Origin: Chitinophaga arvensicola
GTDB lineage: Bacteria > Bacteroidota > Bacteroidia > Chitinophagales > Chitinophagaceae
NCBI RefSeq assembly: GCF_900110835.1
Contig: NZ_FOJG01000002.1
Location: 2,198,979 to 2,262,978, forward strand
Direction of reading: 5' to 3'
Length of the DNA stretch: 64,000 nt
The position numbers and the translations under genes are program-made. Under the pieces are notes generated by a model. The model made no database searches and was not told the DNA's origin. It saw only the letters and a list, made by a program, of their open reading frames with translations. Shown in pieces: positions 36,032 to 44,450 of this stretch (position 1 is the first letter of the stretch; the number at the start of each line of letters is the position of its first letter).

Positions 36032-39000
36032 ATGCATAATACAAACATCAAGAGAATTGCCCTTAAGGCATTAAAAATAATATCTATATCAGTAATCGCG
36101 CTCCTCGCGTTACTTTTCCTGCTACCGATACTTTTTCCAAATACGGTTTCCAATAAAATAAAAACCTGGACCAACAACAGCATCACCGGGGATCTCAATT
36201 TCTCCAAAGCGAGGCTCTCGTTTTTTAATCACTTCCCTTCCCTGACACTCACGCTGTATGATTTCAGCCTGAAAGGCGCGCCCCCTTTTCAAACCGATAC
36301 CCTGATATCGGCCAATGAAGTAGCGCTGGGCATTAACCTCTCCAGTGTTTTCTCGAACTCCATCAATATCGATGAAATCTATCTCACAAAAGGAAACATC
36401 CATGTATTGGTAGATACCGCCGGTCATCCGAACTATAACGTCTACAAATCCAGTCCGGCTGCAGCTACCAGTCAGCCCGACAGCGGCAGCGCCAACTTAA
36501 AAATAGCCCGCATCCAGCTCGACCACTGCAACATCCTTTACAACGACCAGTCGCTCCCCATGTATATCCAGGCAAAGGAAGTGAACTACCTCGGTAAAGG
36601 AGACCTCAGCAAAGCACAGTTCGACCTGTATTCAAAAATCAGTATCGGGTTGTTTGACCTGAGTTATGCCAACACTTCTTATATTTTATCGAAGAAACTG
36701 AACGGGGAACTGATTACGAAGATCAATACCAATTCCCTCGACTTCATCTTTGAAAAAAATGACCTTAAGATCAATGAACTGCCGGTACGGTTCAACGGCG
36801 CCTTCGGATTCCTCAAAAACGGGTACAAAATGGACTTCCGTCTGAGTTCCATGGAATCGGAACTCCATGCCATTTTCGGGGCCTTACCACCCGCCTATGC
36901 CACCTGGGCAGAGCATATGAATATTACCGGCACCGCCGATGTAAACGCCACGCTCATCGGGCAGTATATTGCAGAAAGCAATACCATGCCCGATATTACC
37001 TTCAACATGAAAGTGAGAAACGGCACCGTTACCAACGATAAAGCGCCGGCGCCGGTGAAAAATCTGTTCCTTAACTTCCAGTCAACATTGGCACAGCTCA
37101 ATACAGATAGCCTCTACGTGAATGTAGACTCTATCTTCTTCAATATCGATAAAGACTATTTCAGTTCCGTGATCCGTATCAAAGGCCTTAAAACCCCGGA
37201 TGTTCATGTGAAGATGAATACCGATATAGATCTGCATAAATGGAACCAGGCGCTGGGACTGAAAGACCTGGACCTGAGAGGACGCCTGCAGGCACATTTG
37301 CAGGCAGACGGACGGTATGCCAAAAGTGTGGTCTATAAAGGGCTGCAAAAACGGGCCGACACGGTGATCAGCAGCATCCCCGTTTTTCATTTTGACGCCA
37401 CCCTCCGCGATGGTTATTTCAAATTTGCCTCCCTGCCGGAAGCGGTGAATAATATCAGCTTTAACGCCAACGCTGCCTGCCCTGATGGCAACTACACACA
37501 TACCCACTTCGATATCACCGATATCAATGCCAATATGCTCAGCAATTACCTCAAGGGGTACCTGCGGCTCAGCAATGCACAGCAGCCGCTGATAGACGCG
37601 AAACTGGAATCTGTGCTGCATATGAGCGATCTGAAAAAAGTGTACCCGATGGACAGTCTCGATATGACCGGCGACCTTGCCCTGAATGTAGCGACCAAAG
37701 GTACCTACCTGCCCGCAAAGCGGTTATTTCCCGTTACTACCGCAAAGCTGACCATGAATAACGGTACCGTACAAACCAAGTACTATCCCCATCCCGTAGA
37801 GAAAATTAATATAGACGCCACCGTTACCAATACTACCGGCAACATGCGTTCTTTGCAGGTGAACCTGAAACCGGTATCTTTCGAATTTGAAGGGCAACCC
37901 TTTGTGCTGAAAGCAGATCTGAACAATTTTGATAACCTCCGGTATAATATTGCCTCCAACGGTGTGATCGACCTGGGCCGCATCTACCAGGTATTTGCGA
38001 TCAGGGGCTATGACCTAAAAGGCTTTATCAAAACCAACCTCCAGCTCCAGGGCACGCAGAATGCCGCCACCAGCGGCCGGTACAATGAGCTGAACAACAA
38101 GGGCACCTTAACGCTGAAAAACATTGCGCTGGTATCTGACTTGTTCCCCCTGCCCTTCCTGATTAACAATGGTGTTTTCCGTTTCGACCAGGATAAAATG
38201 TGGTTCGACCAGTTCAACGGCAGCTATGGAAAATCGCTCATTAACCTCAACGGCTACCTGAGTAATGTAATCGCCTATGCCACGCAAACCAACCAGCCGC
38301 TCCGTGGTAATTTTGACCTGAAGAGCGGGTATATCCTGGTAGATGAGATGATGGTGAATGGTAGCAATGCCGCCGTAAAAAGTGCGCCCACTGCACCTTC
38401 CGGAGTAGTGATGGTACCGGGCAACCTGGCGCTTACACTTAATGCCACCGCAGATAAGATCCACTTCAAAGGTATTGATATCAACAGCTTTCACGGGCAA
38501 CTGGTGATCGACAGCAGCAAAATAAAACTGAACCAGACCGGCTTTACCATTATCGGCGCACCAGTAGAAATGGATGCCACGTATGCCAGTCTGCAGCCGA
38601 AAAGTGCGCGGTTCGACTACCACATCAGTGCAAAAGAATTCGATATCAAACGCGCCTATAATGAGATAAAGATCTTCCACGACATGGCTTCTTCCGCGTC
38701 TTATGCCAGCGGCATTGTTGGGCTGGACTATACTATCGGCGGCAAACTTGATCAGAATATGAACCCGGTATATCCCTCCCTCAAAGGAGGTGGCGTGCTA
38801 TCGGTAAAAAAAATAAAGCTAAAAGGCTTTAAGCTGATGAATGCTGTAAGCAGCAGTACAGGTAAAGGAGACATCAAAGATCCTGATCTCTCCCAGGTAG
38901 ATATCAAAACCACCATCAACAATAATATCATCACCATTAACCGCACAAAGATGCGCATTGCGGGCTTCCGTCCACGTTTTGAAGGACAGGTAAGCCTGGA

Positions 39001-39175
39001 TGGAAAACTGAACCTGAAAGGTCGCGTAGGCCTGCCGCCGTTTGGTATTTTTGGTATACCCTTCAGCGTTACCGGTACACAGGATAACCCGAAAATAAAA
39101 TTACGCCGGGGCAGTGATAAAGATAAATTGGAAGAAACACAGGAGGAGCCTAACGAAGAAGACCAGCACCAGTAA
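36032..39175 (+). CDS. AsmA-like envelope protein
   Basis: A 1047-residue protein with one N-terminal membrane anchor (about 12-32, IISISVIALLALLFLLPILF) followed by AsmA-type repeats. NSITGDLNFSKARLSFFNHF and LTLYDFSLKG are the N-terminal AsmA pattern, and the C-terminal AsmA_2-like part (about 800-1020) ends with INRTKMRIAGFRPRFEGQVS and PPFGIFGIPFSVTGTQDNP. It ends in an acidic Glu-rich tail. AsmA/TamB/YhdP relatives form bridges for lipid transport between the inner and outer membranes, so a role in outer-membrane lipid homeostasis is inferred. It stops one base before a convergent araC gene. Confidence 0.88.
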   Translation: MHNTNIKRIALKALKIISISVIALLALLFLLPILFPNTVSNKIKTWTNNSITGDLNFSKARLSFFNHFPSLTLTLYDFSLKGAPPFQTDTLISANEVALGINLSSVFSNSINIDEIYLTKGNIHVLVDTAGHPNYNVYKSSPAAATSQPDSGSANLKIARIQLDHCNILYNDQSLPMYIQAKEVNYLGKGDLSKAQFDLYSKISIGLFDLSYANTSYILSKKLNGELITKINTNSLDFIFEKNDLKINELPVRFNGAFGFLKNGYKMDFRLSSMESELHAIFGALPPAYATWAEHMNITGTADVNATLIGQYIAESNTMPDITFNMKVRNGTVTNDKAPAPVKNLFLNFQSTLAQLNTDSLYVNVDSIFFNIDKDYFSSVIRIKGLKTPDVHVKMNTDIDLHKWNQALGLKDLDLRGRLQAHLQADGRYAKSVVYKGLQKRADTVISSIPVFHFDATLRDGYFKFASLPEAVNNISFNANAACPDGNYTHTHFDITDINANMLSNYLKGYLRLSNAQQPLIDAKLESVLHMSDLKKVYPMDSLDMTGDLALNVATKGTYLPAKRLFPVTTAKLTMNNGTVQTKYYPHPVEKINIDATVTNTTGNMRSLQVNLKPVSFEFEGQPFVLKADLNNFDNLRYNIASNGVIDLGRIYQVFAIRGYDLKGFIKTNLQLQGTQNAATSGRYNELNNKGTLTLKNIALVSDLFPLPFLINNGVFRFDQDKMWFDQFNGSYGKSLINLNGYLSNVIAYATQTNQPLRGNFDLKSGYILVDEMMVNGSNAAVKSAPTAPSGVVMVPGNLALTLNATADKIHFKGIDINSFHGQLVIDSSKIKLNQTGFTIIGAPVEMDATYASLQPKSARFDYHISAKEFDIKRAYNEIKIFHDMASSASYASGIVGLDYTIGGKLDQNMNPVYPSLKGGGVLSVKKIKLKGFKLMNAVSSSTGKGDIKDPDLSQVDIKTTINNNIITINRTKMRIAGFRPRFEGQVSLDGKLNLKGRVGLPPFGIFGIPFSVTGTQDNPKIKLRRGSDKDKLEETQEEPNEEDQHQ

Positions 39176-39176
39176 T

Positions 39177-39965
39177 CTATCTGGTCAGTAGCCCGGAGGG
39201 CGTTTCCCCGAAATGCTTTTTAAAAGCATAGGAGAAATGCGACAGGTCTTCAAAACCCAGTTCGAGGTAAATATCTGATGGCTTACAACGTTTTTTCTCT
39301 ATCAGGAAATAAGCTTCCTGCAAACGTTTCTGTTGTAACCACCGGTGAGGAGTTGTTCCGAATATCGCTGCAAAATCACGTTTGAAAGCCGACAAACTTC
39401 TGCCCGTCAGGTAAGCAAACCGCTCCACTCCTACATTGAATTTGTAGTTGCGGTTCATATAAGCTTCCAGGTCCAGTTTATCGGGCAGGCGGAAATCGAA
39501 CAACACATCGGCGATCTGTGGCTGGTGCTGCAATAAGATCATCAATAATTCTTCCCGCTTTATATCTGCAAAAGTGCTGTTGAGCTGCTGACCTCCCTCA
39601 TAATAAGGCATCAGCGACTGTATAAACGGCCGGATAAGTTTATTTTCACCAGGAAGTATAAAGGCGCCTTTGTGCAAAGGTTTTGTATGAACTACAGTAT
39701 GTTGTTGCTGGTATTTTTTCAGAAACGCTTCGTCCAGGATAATCACTACTTTTTCAAACTCCCCGTTGTTCTTTTGTTTGTTGTAGCGCGCCAGGTGGTT
39801 CTTGCGTACGATACAATACTGGCCTTCTTCCAGGATATATTTTCTATGTCCGTCGTATCCTTCTATTTTTCCTTTGCCGAGATACAGAAAAAAATGTTCA
39901 GCGATAAACTGTTCCGGCGATATTTCCGGACCTATGTAACAGGATTTGATGGCATTAACATGCAT
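39177..39965 (-). CDS. AraC family transcriptional regulator
   Basis: A 262-residue regulator with an N-terminal cupin-like region (YIGPEISPEQFIAEHFFLYL) and a C-terminal AraC HTH at about 165-262: FAYLTGRSLSAFKRDFAAIF, TPHRWLQQKRLQEAYFLIEK, PSDIYLELGFEDLSHFSYAF, KHFGETPSGLL. It follows the reductase gene by 10 bases on the same strand, so the pair is likely one operon, with the regulator controlling it. Confidence 0.9.
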   Translation of the reverse strand: MHVNAIKSCYIGPEISPEQFIAEHFFLYLGKGKIEGYDGHRKYILEEGQYCIVRKNHLARYNKQKNNGEFEKVVIILDEAFLKKYQQQHTVVHTKPLHKGAFILPGENKLIRPFIQSLMPYYEGGQQLNSTFADIKREELLMILLQHQPQIADVLFDFRLPDKLDLEAYMNRNYKFNVGVERFAYLTGRSLSAFKRDFAAIFGTTPHRWLQQKRLQEAYFLIEKKRCKPSDIYLELGFEDLSHFSYAFKKHFGETPSGLLTR

Positions 39966-39975
39966 GCGATTCTAT

Positions 39976-41007
39976 TTACACGTTATTATATTTCACAAGA
40001 CTCTCCGCACTGGCCAGTATGGCTTCTTCATTGGTGCGTGGCTGCCATCCCAGCTGTGTGCGTGCCTTTTCATTGCTGGCATTCCGGTATATGCCCAGTA
40101 AAGGTACAATAGCTTTTGCTTTCTTACTGAAAAGTGCGGCCAGCCGGACGAGCCAGTCGGGCATAGCCTTGGTGGCCGCATTCCTGGTAGCATCGGGCAT
40201 TTTCGACCTTAATAATGCCGCGATCTCCGGCAGAGACAGGGTGCCGCCGGCCAGCGCCAGGTAGCGTTGCCCTTTTGCCAGCGGGCTGGTCATGGCTTTG
40301 ATATGCAGATCTGCCACATCCCGCACATCCACGATACCGAGTGTAATATTGGGAATGGCTTTCATGGTACCATCCATCAGTTGTTTGAGCAGTCCGAAGC
40401 CGCTGGAAAGATCCGCATTCAATGACGGGCCAAAAATCCCCATTGGGTTAATGACTGATAGTTCCAGCGCTCCCCCTTCTCTTTTCATAAAATCCCAGGC
40501 GGCCCGCTCTGCCAGTACTTTGGATTTATTGTAGGCCGACAAGCCTTTTTCATCCGGGTTGGTCCAGCTTTCTTCTGTGATTTGTACGGAAGTATCTTTA
40601 TGGCTATAGCCTACCGCGCCAAAGTTGGATGTCATCACCACACGTTTTACTCCGGCATCCCTGGCGGCTTTCAGCACACGCAACGTACCATCTACCGCAG
40701 GACGTATCATATCGTTTTCATCATCCGGCAGCGTGAGCCCTATCGGAGAAGCCACATGCAACACATACGTACATCCCTGCATGGCTTCCGCCCAGTTAGG
40801 ATCTGTTGTAAGATCTGCCGCGATAAATGATAATCTTTCGATATGGGAAACTCCCGCCTGACGGAGAGCTTCCACTACCTTCTCTTTTTTTGAGAGTGAT
40901 CGCAGGGTCGTTCTCACCATATATCCCTGTTGCAATAATTGCAGGATGCATTCAAGCCCAACAAACCCATTTCCACCAGTAACGAGCACTAAAGTATTTG
41001 CATTCAT
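39976..41007 (-). CDS. NAD(P)-dependent aldehyde reductase (extended SDR)
   Basis: A 343-residue extended SDR of the dihydroflavonol-4-reductase-like group. The NADP motif is LVTGGNGFVGLECILQLL, with a following RTTLRS whose Arg favours NADP. The catalytic Tyr/Lys is in LSAYNKSKVLAERAAWDF, and INPMGIFGPSL and GIVDVRDVADLHIKAM are conserved blocks. It reduces aldehydes or ketones; the exact substrate is unknown. A -7 box lies 21 bases upstream. The downstream AraC gene is probably co-transcribed. Confidence 0.9.
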   Translation of the reverse strand: MNANTLVLVTGGNGFVGLECILQLLQQGYMVRTTLRSLSKKEKVVEALRQAGVSHIERLSFIAADLTTDPNWAEAMQGCTYVLHVASPIGLTLPDDENDMIRPAVDGTLRVLKAARDAGVKRVVMTSNFGAVGYSHKDTSVQITEESWTNPDEKGLSAYNKSKVLAERAAWDFMKREGGALELSVINPMGIFGPSLNADLSSGFGLLKQLMDGTMKAIPNITLGIVDVRDVADLHIKAMTSPLAKGQRYLALAGGTLSLPEIAALLRSKMPDATRNAATKAMPDWLVRLAALFSKKAKAIVPLLGIYRNASNEKARTQLGWQPRTNEEAILASAESLVKYNNV

Positions 41008-41320
41008 ATGCCTTTGATTTGATGTAACAAAGGTACTGGTAAAAGGATATTGCTCACTTTGTTAAAAAGTCCAACTTCACTTTGCCCGAAGGGCCGGCCA
41101 AATTAGCCGATATTTTAGCAGAATGAACTGTACACGCTTACCCAATCTGTGTATTACCGCACCCAAAGATCCGCAATGCTGCGGCATCAGCGCATCAAAA
41201 AAAAGCACTTGCTATATATATAGGCCGCTATACCCTGTATATCCGGCATAATGCCATCTGGTATGCTAATTGCATTTTTGCTTTCAACATATTTATTGAA
41301 TAACCTTAAAAGACTTTTTT
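41008..41320. other. Intergenic region between the reductase and a lipoprotein gene
   Basis: 313 bases without a gene. It holds the reductase promoter (-7 box TACCTTTG, minus strand, 41028-41035) and a weak plus-strand TTTG-N20-TAACCTTA at 41277-41308 for the lipoprotein gene. A small perfect palindrome GGCAT-A-ATGCC is at 41245-41255. Nothing else is visible. Confidence 0.5.
41028..41035 (-). promoter_or_regulatory. -7 box TACCTTTG of the reductase operon
   Basis: The minus strand reads TACCTTTG, an exact TAnnTTTG match, 20 bases before the ATG at 41007. Confidence 0.55.
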
Positions 41321-41698
41321 ATGAAATCGATGTTGAGAGTCCTCGGCGTATTACTGTTATCTGTAGTTATTTTTTCTTCCTGCAGCAAGAGCACAGATCC
41401 TGCAGATGTAGATGTATTTGCAGGCACCTTTAAAGGTAAAGTAGGCTATATTGATGCGGATAAAAACATTAGCCAGGCTGCTGGTAGTGTGTTTGTAACA
41501 AAGGTAGGCACCCGTTACGACTTCCGTTTCTCTGATGGCATTCCAGACCTTACCGGTGTTGAGTTTGAGAAGAAAGATGATAACACCATGGTCAGTGTTG
41601 GTTCTTCCGGAACAGGTCTTATTACAATTAACAAAGATAAACTGGTAATAGGTTTTACGAGAGATAACAAAGCATGGACAGCAGATTGTAACAGATAG
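41321..41698 (+). CDS. Small lipoprotein of unknown function
   Basis: A 125-residue protein with a lipoprotein signal peptide ending in VIFSSC (lipidated Cys at about residue 22), followed by a Ser/Asp linker and a beta-rich region (FAGTFKGKVGYIDADKNISQ, GTGLITINKDKLVIGFTRD). No family was recognised. The short all-beta body recalls small lipocalin-like lipoproteins. It is monocistronic, with its own terminator at 41752. Confidence 0.75.
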   Translation: MKSMLRVLGVLLLSVVIFSSCSKSTDPADVDVFAGTFKGKVGYIDADKNISQAAGSVFVTKVGTRYDFRFSDGIPDLTGVEFEKKDDNTMVSVGSSGTGLITINKDKLVIGFTRDNKAWTADCNR

Positions 41699-41751
41699 TA
41701 AGTCTTTTCTTCTGTACTGAATTATTGCTGTATAAAATACTTCGTAATGAT

Positions 41752-41798
41752 AAAAGGCGTGGTGTAACAAATTAATTTGTTATACCACGCCTTTTTTT
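41752..41798 (+). terminator. Long terminator hairpin after the lipoprotein gene
   Basis: AAAAGGCGTGGT and ACCACGCCTTTT pair, continued inward by TAACAAATT/AATTTGTTA, giving a stem of about 22 bp with one G-U pair and a U tract. Confidence 0.88.
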
Positions 41799-41971
41799 AG
41801 TTATCATTGTCCCGCAAGTTATACCCACCTAAACTTTAAAGCCTATACCCTTGAGACATTTTTTTCTGATGCCCATTTTTTTAAGCAGAAGTGCAACAAT
41901 TAAAATCCCGGAACCAGTAATAAATCCTGTTACCGTTATCCAACCTTCCTGATGGAAACACTCCCAAACTT

Positions 41972-42002
41972 GGCCAAACTACAGAAATTCCGTAGTTTGG
42001 CC
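41972..42002. promoter_or_regulatory. 31-bp near-perfect palindrome upstream of the TlpA-like gene
   Basis: GGCCAAACTAC (41972-41982) and GTAGTTTGGCC (41992-42002) are exact complements, with inner GAA/TTC arms also pairing; only one mismatched pair and a central base break the symmetry. No U tract follows, so it looks more like a protein-binding site or leader hairpin than a terminator. It ends 43 bases before the ATG at 42046. The other bases of the 41699-42045 gap show only the 41752 terminator. Confidence 0.6.
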
Positions 42003-42045
42003 TTAGCGCCTTATTCTGGCCTGCCTATATTAAAGCTTAGCACCT

Positions 42046-43221
42046 ATGATGAAATCTGTCCTTGTCCCAGTATCCCTGCTCTTTTTATCCGCTGCCAACG
42101 CACAACAAACGGATAGTCTGAAAGCCATAAAAATACTGCAACAGCTGGAAGCAAAAAATGCTTCCCTCCAACAACTTACCACGCATGTCAGATATGAAAT
42201 GGAAGATACTGTTAACTACGACGCCATAAGGGTGGTAGAAGGAACACTCTGGCTCACCCCCAAACCGAATGATACCATCTTCGGCAACGTGTTTCATTTA
42301 AAAGGAACAGACAATAAAGGTGCTTTCGATTGCTACTACGATGGGCACACCAGCTTTGAAATACGTCACGTAAAGAAAACAGTACTGGCCATAGACCCCT
42401 ATCTTTTTTCGAACGGCCAGTATAACCCGGCTAAAAATAAAGGCCTGATGAGTATTTACGAACCGCTGCTATTCGACAAACACCTGGTTCGCTCGCTGGT
42501 GACAAATTCGCCCTTTGCGGCGCCATCTGCTTTAAAATTGCAGGAAACAGCAGATGAATGGATGGTGACGCTCAAATATCCTCCTACAAAAGGCGGCGCG
42601 TTGATTTCCCGCGTGCTTCATATCAGGAAACAATCGATGCAGCTGACCCAAACAACAAAAACCATTCAATACATGGGTACTACCCGAAAGGATACCCACT
42701 ATTTTGATAAAACAGATACCGGAAATAAGATAGCACCTGATAGTATTGAACTACGCGAAACCTTTTCGGATTATACTTTTGAGGAAAAGGAACCGGATCA
42801 ACCAAAACCTCTGCGTATTTCACCTTTAGTTGGTAAGCAGGCCAGCGTATTCAACCTGCCTGCCTTTGGCGGAGGAACTGTATCACTGGAATCTCTTAAA
42901 GGAAAGTATGTATTATTAAATTTCTGGGAATCGTGGTCCGGTTATTCCATTATGACAATTCCCTATTTAAAAACACACTATCTGTTATACAAGTCCAGGG
43001 GATTGGAAATTGTGGGCATAAGCACAGAAAACGAAAAACAGATAGCTCAGTTAATCCAGGCACAACAACTACCTTATAAACATCTCAAAGGCAATAAAGA
43101 ATTGTTGAGCCAATACGACATTACTGAACATCCCAGCTATGTATTGATAGATAAAACCGGGAAGATCGTTGCTCATAATAACATAGCGGAGATAGAAAAA
43201 ATACTGAAGTCTACCTGGTAA
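42046..43221 (+). CDS. TlpA-like thioredoxin-fold protein lacking the CxxC cysteines
   Basis: A 391-residue exported protein with a signal peptide to about residue 19. Residues 20-260 are a beta-rich domain (YDGHTSFEIRHVKKTVLAID) resembling the N-terminal half of Bacteroidota TlpA-like proteins. Residues about 262-391 form the redoxin domain: GKQASVFNLPAFGGGTVSLE, LKGKYVLLNFWESWSGYS, and the cis-Pro loop TEHPSYVLIDKTGKI. The usual W-C-x-x-C is replaced by W297-S298-G-Y-S301, so both redox cysteines are serines. It cannot do disulfide exchange in the normal way and may be a binding or scaffold protein. A strong terminator follows. Confidence 0.85.
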   Translation: MMKSVLVPVSLLFLSAANAQQTDSLKAIKILQQLEAKNASLQQLTTHVRYEMEDTVNYDAIRVVEGTLWLTPKPNDTIFGNVFHLKGTDNKGAFDCYYDGHTSFEIRHVKKTVLAIDPYLFSNGQYNPAKNKGLMSIYEPLLFDKHLVRSLVTNSPFAAPSALKLQETADEWMVTLKYPPTKGGALISRVLHIRKQSMQLTQTTKTIQYMGTTRKDTHYFDKTDTGNKIAPDSIELRETFSDYTFEEKEPDQPKPLRISPLVGKQASVFNLPAFGGGTVSLESLKGKYVLLNFWESWSGYSIMTIPYLKTHYLLYKSRGLEIVGISTENEKQIAQLIQAQQLPYKHLKGNKELLSQYDITEHPSYVLIDKTGKIVAHNNIAEIEKILKSTW

Positions 43222-43259
43222 AAAGTAGCGCCCGGGATTATCCCGGGCGCTACTTTTTA
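43219..43259. terminator. Bidirectional terminator, 19-bp perfect stem
   Basis: TAAAAAGTAGCGCCCGGGA (43219-43237) and its exact complement (43241-43259) flank a TTA loop. A and T runs at the ends serve both convergent genes; the left arm begins at the stop codon of the TlpA-like gene. Confidence 0.9.
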
Positions 43260-43267
43260 TAACAACA

Positions 43268-44239
43268 TTACTCTGCTGCTTTCACTTTATCCCCTTTCAC
43301 CGGGGAATAGTCTTTTTGAACAACGTCATTTACTACCAGCTGATCAAAGTAACATTTTATACCGGTCGCCTTATTTACATTCTCTACGCTTTGTATATGA
43401 AAATGTAAATGAGGTTCAGAAGAATTTCCGGAGTTGCCACATAGTCCCAGTTGTTGCCCTCTTTTCACGCGGTCTCCCTGTTTTACTTTCGTGGAATATT
43501 GTTTCAGATGCGCCAACAGGATATATTCATTATTTACCGTTCTGAGCACCACGCTATTCCCTCCAACGTACATTGGATTTAACTCTCCGGGCACATTATC
43601 TTTCACGCCATCTACCGCCAGCACTACTTCTGCATCGCAGGGTGCAATGATGGGCCGGCCAAATGCGTAATAGTCTTCATTTGTTTTTCCGTTGGCGTTA
43701 AAGCTCCGCCCCTGTGGATTATTCACTACTATATCAAAAGCATTTTTCTGGAACCTGGAAACAACGTGATAGTTTAACTCCTTTGTATCTCCACCCCAGA
43801 ACACCGTCCATTCACCTTTAAATGGCAGTCGCATGGGCGTAATATTACGCGCCGCTACAGTGGATGTATCCTCCTCATACGGCGCCGCATATACGCCTGT
43901 AATGGCGGCATCATCATCTGCCGCGATGCTGATAGCCAATACCCCTTTTTCAAATTCCGTTTTATACACGGCAAATCCTTTCTGGTATTGCAGGAATGTT
44001 CTCCGGGTAATAGGACCGAAGTTGTTGCTCAGATGATTCAGGAAGGCATTGGTTTTATCTGCCGGCAGGTCGATCTGCGTTTGCGGGGAAAAGGCAGCAA
44101 AAATGCTATCGAACTGGTGGTTATTGTAATACTTTTCAAATTTCGCGGAAGCAGATTTGCTTGCGGCGTTTTCTGTTTGGGAGAAAGCCACGGCAGTGGC
44201 CAGAGAAAACAGGATCGTTAAAATAGCGGTTAGCTTCAT
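43268..44239 (-). CDS. M23 family peptidase with DUF3887-like N-terminus
   Basis: A 323-residue exported protein with a signal peptide to about residue 20. A DUF3887-like domain is at about 30-130 (KFEKYYNNHQFDSIFAAFSP). The M23/LytM domain is at about 155-310: NYHVVSRFQKNAFDIVV probably supplies the first His/Asp zinc ligands, as in DUF3887-M23 proteins, then YYAFGRPIIAPCDAEVVLAV, NEYILLAHLKQYSTKVKQGD and the diagnostic EPHLHFHIQ. It should cleave peptidoglycan cross-bridges, or act as a degenerate regulator if the first ligand pair is not as read. It is alone on its strand. Confidence 0.88.
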   Translation of the reverse strand: MKLTAILTILFSLATAVAFSQTENAASKSASAKFEKYYNNHQFDSIFAAFSPQTQIDLPADKTNAFLNHLSNNFGPITRRTFLQYQKGFAVYKTEFEKGVLAISIAADDDAAITGVYAAPYEEDTSTVAARNITPMRLPFKGEWTVFWGGDTKELNYHVVSRFQKNAFDIVVNNPQGRSFNANGKTNEDYYAFGRPIIAPCDAEVVLAVDGVKDNVPGELNPMYVGGNSVVLRTVNNEYILLAHLKQYSTKVKQGDRVKRGQQLGLCGNSGNSSEPHLHFHIQSVENVNKATGIKCYFDQLVVNDVVQKDYSPVKGDKVKAAE

Positions 44240-44357
44240 TTTTCAGCATTTGGATGATTAGTTGCTGAAAAGATAGAAAACTTACAACAGGGGATAAATT
44301 CTAAGTGATAAATTACCCGGTGCAGATGACGGACTTAACGAATCCCATGATGAAGCA

Positions 44358-44391
44358 GCCTCCCGGCAACTGTTGTCAGTCGGCGGGAGGC
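44358..44391. other. Hairpin downstream of bioB
   Basis: GCCTCCCG and CGGGAGGC form a perfect 8-bp stem with an 18-base loop in the 211-base gap between bioB and the M23 gene. No U tract follows on either strand. It might stabilise the bioB 3' end. Confidence 0.4.
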
Positions 44392-44450
44392 CATTCCGGG
44401 AGAAGCAGTTATAACGTCTTCACCTATACGGAGTTATTGCGCCACTGCTA

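Noticed and set aside
43268..44239. M23 peptidase judged inactive for lack of an HxxxD motif near the FGRPIIAP block
   Set aside because: The HVVSRFQKNAFD stretch slightly upstream can supply the first His/Asp pair, as in DUF3887-M23 proteins, so degeneracy is not shown.
44300..44450. Cobalamin-riboswitch-like sequence (GGTGCAGATGACGG...GGCAACTGTTG)
   Set aside because: Only short fragments resemble the B12 box elements, their order and spacing are wrong, and no suitable gene lies downstream on that strand.
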